Shown: piece after piece, positions 1 to 6,689 of the stretch | Numbering within the stretch: position 1 is the first letter of the stretch | Layout of the letters: every line of letters starts with the position of its first letter | NCBI GenBank assembly: GCA_904501665.1 | Contig: CAJGBT010000035.1 | Span: 1 to 6,689 of the forward strand | Origin: an uncultured Bacilli bacterium | GTDB taxonomy: Bacteria; Bacillota_I; Bacilli_A; Mycoplasmatales; Mycoplasmoidaceae | Length of the DNA: 6,689 nt | Direction: 5' to 3' | The notes under the pieces: generated by a model | What the model was told of the DNA's origin: nothing | Seen by the model: the letters and a program-made list of their open reading frames with translations, nothing else | Database searches by the model: none | Position numbers and translations under genes: made by a program

Positions 1-3000
1 ATTATAATTTTTTTTCATTCTAACTTTGATTGTTAGTTGTCTTAAAGAGTTGTTAAAAGTACGGTTATTATAATCTAATTCAAGGTCATTTGCAGTAAAT
101 TCATTTTTTGGTTTATTAATAACTAAATGTTCAAAAATAAAATTTCTTAAATCAGCTTCAGAAATTGTTTGTGCTATTCCATCATTATTGTATGCAGTTG
201 CAGTTTCAGAAATATAAGTAGCCTTAACTTGTTGAAAGCCTGTGATGGTAACTTGTTTAACAAGTGAGTCTTGGTCATGAAAATTACCATTTTTATCAAT
301 TCATTGCGATAATTTTAAATTTAAAACTATCTTTCCAGCAGAATTATTAGCAACTGAATTTTCAATTTTTATGATTTTGTTAGCATCAAAACCTTGCCAT
401 TTACCTGTAATAGCTTTATTAGATAAAAATGTTATTAAATCACTTGTGTTGTTTAAGTAATCTGAAGCTTTTGTATTTTCTTGACCATTAATTGGAATGT
501 CAGTAATAATATCAGTAGCAACAGTTCTATTAAAATTAGAGAAAACAACATCTTGAGTTAGTGCATTATTTAAATTATTAGATGCATCAATAAATCTACC
601 ATCTTGATCAAAATATTTTTTTAATTTAACTGTAAATGATAGAGTTCCATCAATATTATTATCATTAATAGATTCATCAACAATGACAATATCATCATCA
701 CTAAGTTGATTAATATAATCACTATCACCAATTATTAAATCGTTTTTAATAATACTTAGAGCACTTGTTTTAAAAGTGCTTTTTTTTCAATATTGAAATG
801 GTAAATCACTTTGACTATCAAAAGCATATTCTTTTTTAATAGAAGTGGTTGTTGTTACCTTTTTAAAATTTGAAATAACAACATCATTGAATTTATCAGG
901 GACTTCTGCTATATTTCCATTAACATCATAATAGTTTTTTGATATGCTTAAACCAGATACCCTAATTGTTCCATTGAAATTATTGTATTCTATATTTTTA
1001 AGATTTATATCATTAATTGTTAAAGTGTCAGGCTTACTTGAGATCGCACCTAAAATAATTTGTTTAATGTCTGCTTCATTAGTAATTTCATATGGATATT
1101 GATTACTATATGGAGCATCAACGTTGATTTCGGTTGGAATAATTGTCCTACTTGTTTTCTTAAAATTAAAAAGCACTACTTCTCCATGTAGTGGATCATT
1201 AGTAGGAGTGCCATTATTTGATCAATTAGTAATTGTAATTTTTGCAGTAATTTCACCTGTTAAGTTGTTGCCACTTAAATTATCAAATATTAAAAAATTT
1301 TGTCATGGTTTAGCTTGTTCGTATCAATTAATAATTGCCTCTTCTTTTATAAATTGTTTAATTACCTCAACAGCTGCAGGATTATTTAATAACTCATTAG
1401 GAGATTTTTTAACAAATTCAGTTAATATCCCCTTTTTATCATCTTTTATAGCATCCACTCTATTTCTTATAGTAGTTGTATTTCATTTTTTAAATCCTTT
1501 TAATGTAAAATTATCAAGGATTTTTCAATCATTATTAGAATCTCAAACTATTTTTCCTTCTCTTTGGTTTGTTTTTTTATAATATGATTTCAATTTTAAA
1601 TTAGTAATTTCAACAGTCCCATTGTTATTATTGATAAAACTTCCAAAATCAATATCATCGATAGCAAATGATGGATTATCTTTAACATTAGAAGGATTAT
1701 TAGGTTCAATAGTTATTGGTAAATTAGCAAAAATTGAATTAGCATTATTAAAAATGATTTCTTTTATTTTATCTATATCAATTGTTTCTAATGAAGCGTA
1801 ATTACTATCAACTATAAATTCTTCATTACTTAATTTAGTCTCATCATTTGGTAGGATTTTGAATCCAGCAATATTCATTGCTCCAATATCTTGCTTATTC
1901 TCTTTTTCTATTAAATTACCTTCTGGTGAAAAATATTTACTCACAAGAACTCTAAATTTAATTTCACCTTTAGTGTTATCAATCTCACTCACTTGTAAAT
2001 CAATATCGGTTGATTGTAAATCAGGCGCATTATTTATTAATGGTATCCCTTGTTTTAGACTTTTAACAATTGCATTAATAATCGTATTTTTAATGGTATC
2101 ATCAGTTAAAATACCATTACCAGAATTAACAAAACACACATAGTTATTAGCAATATACTTATTGAAATCAAGTTTAATTCCTGATTCCCTTGCTATAGTT
2201 CCTGCAAAAGCATTAAAACCATTAACTTCAAATGTTCCCAAATCTAAATAATGTAGATCACTATTTTCAGATCTATAATCTTTTAAAATGGATTTTTCAT
2301 TAAAAAAATATTTTAATTTAATAGGAAAAGTAATTTTTCTTCCTGGGATGTCTCTATTAATGTCACCTATGACAATATCAGATTTAGAAAACTTAGGTGG
2401 TTTTCCTTCTAATAAATTATTAATTAAATCTTGTGCATTTGTTTTATCAAAATTAACTATTGATGTGTCATTTTGAATAGTATAAGAATTAACTGGTAGA
2501 GATGTTGGTTTAGCTTTATTAAATCCACGAATAATAATTGGCTCAGTTAAAAGGTCTGGCGATTCTCCATTTTGCAATCCTTTTTCATTATAATAAGGTT
2601 GTACATTAACATCAACTCCCGATAATAATGTTATAGTACCTTCAAAGTTATCAACTAGAATAAAGTTATCAACTAGAATGTTATTAGAAATATTATTTAC
2701 TGTTACTGTACTATTGCTAGCTAAACCTACTAAACCATCATGTTCGATTATACTTTTTAATATGTTTGTATTAACATCTGAAGGATAAATACTATTTGCT
2801 AATGTATTTTTTCCATTAATATTAATTGGAGTATTAGCAAAGAAGTCATGCTTTAAAGATGTTATAATACCATTTTTAAAACCATTAATAGTAATTTGGC
2901 CAACTTCAAATAGTTTATCGTAGTTATTGGCAGCATTATAATCAATTCCACCGATTTTTGCTTGCTTAAGTCCTAATTTAAATTGCACTATTCCATTAAC

Positions 3001-3222
3001 ATAATTAGCATTTATTTCATTAATAATAACTAAATTACTAACATCATTTTTTACATTATCTGGTAAATCTTGCAGAGCAGGTAAAATGGTTTTTGCCATT
3101 TCATTTCAATATTTTTTGTTGTTATTAATATAATCTTCTTTAAAATCAGTTGCATAAATTTCATTATTTGGGTATGTGAAAAGATTTTGTGTTAATTTAG
3201 TTGTTTGATTATGAGAAGGATC
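1..3222 (-). repeat. Tandem degenerate protein repeats, about 100-120 aa each (9 complete + 1 partial)
   Basis: The C-terminal half shows a recurring block. It starts as N-x-x-x-G-[TEK]-[IVL] followed by alternating hydrophobic residues, then an aromatic pair such as YY, YF or FF, often a G-N or N-G turn, and closes with a strand ending in [GN]-F-[KNQ]. The closing Gly/Asn lies at residues 1205, 1324, 1426, 1544, 1667, 1777, 1876, 1987 and 2086, a spacing of 99-123. Approximate units in DNA: 2881-3222, 2524-2880, 2218-2523, 1864-2217, 1495-1863, 1165-1494, 868-1164, 535-867, 238-534, and 1-237 cut by the edge. Good examples close with ITINGFKN, MNIAGFKI, TLKGFKKW and VTITGFQQ. The units have diverged so far that DNA-level repetition is lost. 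The pattern resembles the lipoprotein-associated type-17 domain (a known mycoplasmal family); that match is my recollection, not a search result. Confidence 0.75.
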
Positions 3223-6200
3223 TCCAATAAATTCAACTCCATATTTCTTACCATTAGGATCATAAGAAATAATTCCATCACTATTAACATAGTATTTTAA
3301 ATAAAGGTTTAGTGTTACAGATGAATTATTAATTGCTAAACTATCAAAAGATCATGAATTAATTGGTGCTAGTTCATCACTATTTGCATTACTATTATAT
3401 TTATAACTATCAATAAAATCAGATGGATAGCCATAAATTAACTCATTTCGTTTAAATGGAATATCCTTAAGTTCTTGTGTTATAACTAAACCATCTAATT
3501 TATTAACTGGTAATTGTTCTTTAATTGAATCATTAAAATCAGAAGAGCTATCTTCATATTTAATATCTAAATTTTTTTTATAATAACCTGTTAATAAAAA
3601 ATTTCAAAATTCAGTCGAATGATTTTGGATTAAATATTTAATTTGTTCAACATTTATTTTAGTAGCATCTTGAGCATCCAATGCTAAATTAATTTTAGGA
3701 TTTAAAATAGTAGCTTTCTTTTCAGGTTCTTTAAATTTTAATTTAAATTCATAAGGTTTATATGAAGTTTGTATTTGACCATTTTCAGAATATCCTTGCA
3801 AATCAAATGACAAATTTAAGTAATTGTATCCTGTTGTAGCAAGTTCAGTTGGAATTTCAATTTTAGCATTGGTAATTTGTGATCTTAATTCATTTGAAAT
3901 ATCATCTCCATTATATGGATTGATTGGTTGAGATGTTTTTAAATCATAAACATTTTCCATACAATTATCTATAACATTTGCAATAATCTTGTATTTATTG
4001 TCTATAATAGCACTAGTTATTGTTTGACTTGGAGTTAGATAATTATCAATGGCAAAAGTGATGTATCTATCACTTATATCAAAATTAACATTTTTAACAT
4101 GAGTGTCACTAGTTAAACTTGTTCTAGGTTTAAATCCTTTAATTTGAAAAGAAATAGGATCTAATGTTTTGAAACGATATTCATTAATAACATTACCCTT
4201 AACACTTATATTATCTTTAATAAAATTACTTTCAACACCTACACCAGGATAAAGTGTTATATTAATACAACCATTTGCATCATCAGCATATGCAGAAATT
4301 TTCATATCAGTAAGTGTATTTGAAATACCACCATTAATTTTTAACTTAATTTTATGTGTTCAAACACCATTATTAGATAAATAATCACTAGCATAAGTAT
4401 CACTAATTAAACTTGGTTCAATTCCACCATTGTTCTCAACAACAATGGAAGTATCTGTTTTTGGAACATTTCAATATTTTTCTTCTTTATATTGTGTTAG
4501 GATACCAGTTAAATATTCAAAACGACCACCATTAGCAAAGTTTTGCAAATATGAACCATAACTATCTTTAAGAGCCTGAAATTTGCTAATATCAACAATG
4601 TTACCTTGATCATCAAAATTAACAAGTGCAAAAATATTATTTAATTGTCCGGCATTTCAATCTTTATCATTTCTAACTCGTAAATTAATAGCTATAGGAC
4701 TATTAGAATTGACACTATCAAAATCAATTCCTTGATTTTTTGATACATTATTAATGTATAAATTATAACCATCCTCTATAAAAGGGTTTTGAATCGATGA
4801 GTTATTATTACCACTTGTTTGAAAATTACTAGAATAAACATGATCAAATAGGTATTTATTATATCCTATGCTACCATCTCAAGTAGAAAGACTAAGTCAT
4901 TGTGACTTGTTACTATCAATTGCTGCAAAATTGAACTTAGCCTCCTCATTAGTGTTTGATTTATCGAAATTAGAAATTGTAGGAACAATTGATGTTTGAT
5001 TACCTAATAAACCTTTTGTTCAGTTTTCATTAATTTGTGGTGTGATTCTATTATTATCTGTTGTACCAAATTTTAAAAATTCAAGTTGTTTTGTTGTATT
5101 AATAAATGGGTAAACTTGTGGGGAATATCCTTCTGGATAAACACCTTGACCACTTGGTCAACGATAAAGAAAGTTTTTTGCATCAGCATTTCGACCGATT
5201 AAAGTTGCATAATTAGAGGCAATACCACTTGTTGTATTACCAAGATTAATTCCATTATTTTTGGTATCAGTATCAAATAAATCCGAAAGACTACTTAAAA
5301 CATTTGTATAATCTAATGTAACAGATTTCTCAGGTTTAAATCCTTGTAATGTAATAACATCTTCATAGGTTTTACTAGCAACATAACTATAAATATTAGC
5401 ATCAGCAGAAAATTGATTAACTTCAATGATGTTTTTAACAACTAAATCAACTGATACTGTCCCACTTTCATCATTTGGTGTAAATACTAATGAATAGTTA
5501 TTTTTATCATCATTGATAGCATTAGAAACATTTATTTGAAAAAGATTTAATTCGTTACTATTAGGGTTTGATAATGAATTAACATACTCATTTGCAGTAA
5601 TACTTGGATTTGGAGCATTAACTACTTTATCAGTTGAACCGTTATATGAAAGGGTTGCTTTGGTACTTTCAGTTGGGGCATAAAATGCATATGAATTTCC
5701 TTTATTAGTAACAATTAAGTTATAAAAAAATTTTGTTTCTGGAATAAAAATGTCTTCTTTAGAAACAAATGAATTTCCAACAGTTGTTTGAAGAGGAAGT
5801 TCCATTGTGAACAAACCAACTGAACTATTGTCTTTAGTTATTTGTTTAGTTCCTGATGTACTAATAGAAAAAATCCCAACTTCATTGGGATTAACAACCA
5901 TATTACTTATATTTTCAAACTTAGATTCAACTAACAAAGTATTTCCATCGGGATTTTGTAATTGTTCATTTAATGTAGAACCAAAATCATTGTTATTAGT
6001 GATTGCTCCTGTTACAATATTGTATTTTTGATATCCTAAAAAGTTATTGTTGTCAGCTCCTCATTTAGCATCTATTGGATGGTTTGAAGATGGACTACTT
6101 GATAAAAATGTTTCGCCAAAAGAAGAATTTAACAAATTGATAGCAGCTGTATTAGTTTGCCTATTCAAAGATAGTTGGAAAGGGTTAGAATTTCCAATTT

Positions 6201-6495
6201 TAAAGGTTGGAAATAAACTTGGATTGGTGATGTTTAAATCATTCATTGTTTTAACATTCACATTTGTTGGTAGTATTATTCTAGAACCAATATTTGCATC
6301 ATTACTTCTAGAATCATTAATTTTAGTGCTTTTACTATTATTTAATTGATTTGAACTTAAATCTTGGCTAGATGCAGTATCATTTGAAAGGTTATTTTGA
6401 TGACTTAAACTTGCAAAAGCTATTGATACTCCGGCAAGAGCAACAATTGAAAAAGATGCTAAAACTTTTAAGAAACGATAATTTTTAAATTTCAT
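1..6495 (-). CDS. Giant repeat-containing secreted/surface protein, 3'-truncated by the window (at least 2165 aa, UGA = Trp)
   Basis: One frame is open from ATG 6493-6495 to the left edge once TGA is read as Trp; I read every in-frame triplet and found no TAA or TAG. UGA falls at residues 145, 446, 492, 533, 539, 613, 675, 712, 964, 1048, 1130, 1651, 1657, 1671, 1724, 1731, 1758, 1903 and 2065; the only UGG is residue 2033. Domain order: signal peptide (1-28), Ser/Asn-rich linker (29-72), divergent N-terminal half (73 to about 1090), then tandem degenerate repeats of about 100-120 residues to the edge. The protein is rich in Asn, Ile, Lys, Asp and Ser, with only three Cys, and no transmembrane segment is evident after the signal peptide. 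No catalytic motif was recognised. Repeat ends resemble the lipoprotein-associated type-17 domain of mycoplasma surface proteins (by eye, unconfirmed). A role in the cell envelope, adhesion or antigen display is inference. The C-terminus is not seen. Confidence 0.93.
2644..2679 (-). repeat. Perfect 18-bp tandem duplication inside the giant gene
   Basis: Positions 2644-2661 and 2662-2679 are identical, plus strand aaagttatcaactagaat twice with no gap. Eighteen bases are six codons, so the frame is kept and I-L-V-D-N-F appears twice in a row just before the conserved E-G-T-I of a repeat unit. Exact identity in such a diverged protein indicates a recent slippage duplication. Confidence 0.97.
3223..5400 (-). 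repeat. Divergent, more widely spaced copies of the same repeat signature in the N-terminal half
   Basis: Two clear closing motifs lie upstream of the regular array: a strand ending L-Q-G-F-K-P with Gly at residue 385 (codon 5341-5343), preceded by E-S-G-T-V-S-V-D-L, and I-K-G-F-K-P with Gly 787 (codon 4135-4137), preceded by A-N-G-C-I-N-I-T-L. Weaker versions end near residue 920 (L-K-F-K-E-P) and near 1091 (V-E-F-I-G-D), the latter after L-Y-L-K-Y-Y and N-S-D-G. The 1091 to 1205 distance fits the regular array. The 385 to 787 gap holds a Trp-rich segment without a visible repeat. These look like older or interrupted copies, which is inference. Confidence 0.5.
6280..6411 (-). other. Ser/Asn/Asp-rich low-complexity linker (residues 29-72)
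   Basis: Directly after the signal peptide, residues 29-72 are dominated by Ser, Asn, Asp, Gln and Lys, with no hydrophobic core and no aromatic residue. This is typical of a flexible spacer lifting the folded part of a surface protein off the membrane. The spacer role is inference from composition and position. Confidence 0.6.
6412..6495 (-). other. N-terminal signal peptide of the giant protein (residues 1-28), no lipobox
   Basis: The N-terminus has a basic start (K2, K4, R7, K10) followed by a hydrophobic stretch, residues 11-28, rich in Ala, Val, Ile and Leu. A-F-A at 26-28 followed by Ser is a plausible signal peptidase I site. There is no Cys in the first 70 residues, so the standard lipoprotein processing of many mycoplasma surface antigens does not apply. 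If cleavage fails, the segment would serve as an N-terminal membrane anchor. Its presence also supports ATG 6495 as the true start. Confidence 0.85.
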
Positions 6496-6516
6496 AATCT
6501 ATTTATAGTGTAATTA

Positions 6517-6522
6517 ATTATA
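6517..6522 (-). promoter_or_regulatory. Promoter -10 box of the giant gene (TATAAT), weak -35
   Basis: On the minus strand a consensus TATAAT occupies 6522-6517, ending 21 bases before the ATG. The -35 position with a 17-base spacer falls in an A8 run (6538-6545) and does not resemble TTGACA, as is common in mollicutes. Transcription would start near 6510, giving a leader of only about 10-15 bases. The stretch before the ATG (CACTATAAATAGATT) has no Shine-Dalgarno, so initiation would be leaderless or SD-independent. Confidence 0.6.
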
Positions 6523-6575
6523 ATATAGTTTTCACCATTTTTTTTAAAATTGTTTTTATACCCATCTTTTTGGAC

Positions 6576-6601
6576 ACCCCTATATAATGTATCTGTGGGG
6601 T
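6576..6601. repeat. Short inverted repeat ACCCC / GGGGT with 16-base loop
   Basis: ACCCC at 6576-6580 pairs perfectly with GGGGT at 6597-6601. Runs of four C or G are rare in this window, so the pairing stands out. Outward, TTTTTGG and GACGAAAA give further partial matches. It could be a subterminal transposase-binding palindrome of an IS end, or an operator over the TATAAT in its loop. Confidence 0.45.
6583..6588 (+). promoter_or_regulatory. Possible plus-strand -10 box (TATAAT) for the right-edge gene
   Basis: TATAAT at 6583-6588, followed by G, lies in the loop between ACCCC (6576-6580) and GGGGT (6597-6601). No good -35 is visible at 16-18 bases upstream (the region reads acccat). A start near 6595 would place the 6609-6639 hairpin in the untranslated leader. 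TATAAT is frequent by chance in such AT-rich DNA, so support is modest. Confidence 0.35.
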
Positions 6602-6606
6602 AGACG

Positions 6607-6639
6607 AAAAAATCCCCCAAAAGGACCTTAGGGGATTTT
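6607..6639 (-). terminator. Strong hairpin with T6 tail on the minus strand: likely intrinsic terminator
   Basis: AAAATCCCC (6609-6617) and GGGGATTTT (6631-6639) form a perfect 9-bp stem around a 13-base loop. On the minus strand the GC-rich part is followed by TTTTTT (6612-6607), the usual rho-independent form. It would end leftward transcription before it reaches the giant gene's own promoter. On the plus strand the tail is only TTTT, so termination there would be weaker; in that direction the hairpin would lie in the leader of the right-edge gene. Confidence 0.6.
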
Positions 6640-6664
6640 AGTCCACTTCAAAAACACTACTTTT

Positions 6665-6671
6665 GAGAGGA
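6665..6671 (+). promoter_or_regulatory. Shine-Dalgarno (GAGAGGA) for the ATG at 6676
   Basis: GAGAGGA at 6665-6671 places the AGG core five bases before the ATG, a standard spacing. It decides the start of the plus-strand reading frame at the right edge. Confidence 0.55.
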
Positions 6672-6675
6672 CGTT

Positions 6676-6689
6676 ATGTATTTTAAACA
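6676..6689 (+). CDS. Start of a plus-strand gene, possibly an IS30-like transposase (4 complete codons visible)
   Basis: ATG at 6676-6678 is followed by TAT TTT AAA CA-, i.e. M-Y-F-K-(H or Q), open to the right edge. A Shine-Dalgarno sits at the expected distance, unlike the giant gene, which has none. The gene is divergent from the giant gene. Only four full codons are visible, so the product is inferred from the IS-like leader and the resemblance to IS30-family N-termini. An unrelated gene remains possible. Confidence 0.4.

Larger units (their letters stand above)
6571..6689 (+). mobile_element. Candidate left end of an insertion sequence (possibly IS30 family), running out of the window
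   Basis: From 6571 the sequence changes from plain AT-rich intergenic DNA to a structured, more GC-rich segment. It has a TGGACACCCC end, a short inverted repeat, a plus-strand TATAAT, a strong hairpin, a Shine-Dalgarno and an ATG about 105 bases in. This is the usual order at the left end of a bacterial IS. The family guess rests on the first residues of the reading frame (M-Y-F-K-H/Q), which fit the M-x-Y-K-H-L-T type start of IS30 transposases. The terminal inverted repeat partner and target duplication lie outside the window, so the boundary at 6571 is a guess. Confidence 0.4.

Noticed and set aside
1124..1582. Plus-strand open frames at 1124-1582, 1859-2143, 2288-2476, 5807-6031 and 6047-6349
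   Set aside because: They lie antisense inside the giant gene, have no ribosome sites, and encode unstructured hydrophobic translations typical of the reverse of an Asn/Asp/Lys-rich protein.
1..3222. CRISPR or DNA-level tandem array
   Set aside because: The periodicity exists only at the protein level and the units share no constant DNA repeat; the only exact DNA repeat I noticed is the 18-bp pair at 2644-2679.
787..5937. Four or five separate minus-strand genes with GTG/TTG/ATG starts (1176, 3099, 4305, 5937)
   Set aside because: They share one frame, are separated only by TGA plus open sequence, lack ribosome sites and promoters at their apparent starts, and join perfectly when UGA is Trp.
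6412..6495. Lipoprotein signal peptide
   Set aside because: No Cys occurs after the hydrophobic stretch, so the lipobox is absent even though the repeat type is often found in lipoproteins.
6502..6507. TATAAA as an alternative -10 box for the giant gene
   Set aside because: It lies only six bases before the ATG, so transcription would start at or inside the start codon.
6630..6687. A short minus-strand frame entering from the right edge and stopping at TAA in the hairpin loop region (about 19 codons)
   Set aside because: It is too short to judge, has no recognisable sequence, and conflicts with the better-supported plus-strand Shine-Dalgarno and ATG; chance openness is likely.

Overview
The window is AT-rich mollicute DNA (Mycoplasma, Ureaplasma, Malacoplasma or Spiroplasma type) that uses translation table 4, in which UGA encodes Trp. 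The evidence is direct. Five long minus-strand open stretches lie in one frame and are separated only by TGA. If TGA is read as Trp, the frame stays open from an ATG at 6495 to the left edge, 2165 codons, with no TAA or TAG. It holds 19 UGA and one UGG Trp codons. Species cannot be fixed from this window.

Layout. Positions 1-6495 (minus) hold one giant, 3'-truncated gene for an exported surface-type protein. It has an N-terminal signal peptide without a lipobox Cys, a short Ser/Asn-rich linker, a divergent N-terminal half, and a C-terminal half built of about 100-120-residue degenerate repeats. Nine complete units and one cut by the window edge are visible. Each unit ends in a beta-rich block of the form N-x-x-x-G-[TEK]-[IVL] ... 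Y-[YF] ... G-N ... [VI]-x-[IVL]-x-[GN]-F-[KNQ]. This resembles the mycoplasmal lipoprotein-associated type-17 domain, but the assignment is by eye. An exact 18-bp tandem duplication inside one unit shows recent slippage.

Positions 6496-6689 are the non-coding region upstream of the giant gene. Next to the gene is a TATAAT -10 box, giving a very short or leaderless mRNA without a Shine-Dalgarno. Farther right, from about 6571, the character changes. There is a TGGACACCCC end, a short inverted repeat whose loop carries a plus-strand TATAAT, a strong 9-bp hairpin, a good Shine-Dalgarno and an ATG reading M-Y-F-K-(H/Q). This is best explained as the left end of an insertion sequence, possibly IS30 family, whose transposase runs rightwards out of the window. 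The giant gene and the putative transposase are therefore divergent. The hairpin between them has a T6 tail on the minus strand and could insulate the giant gene from transcription arriving from the right.
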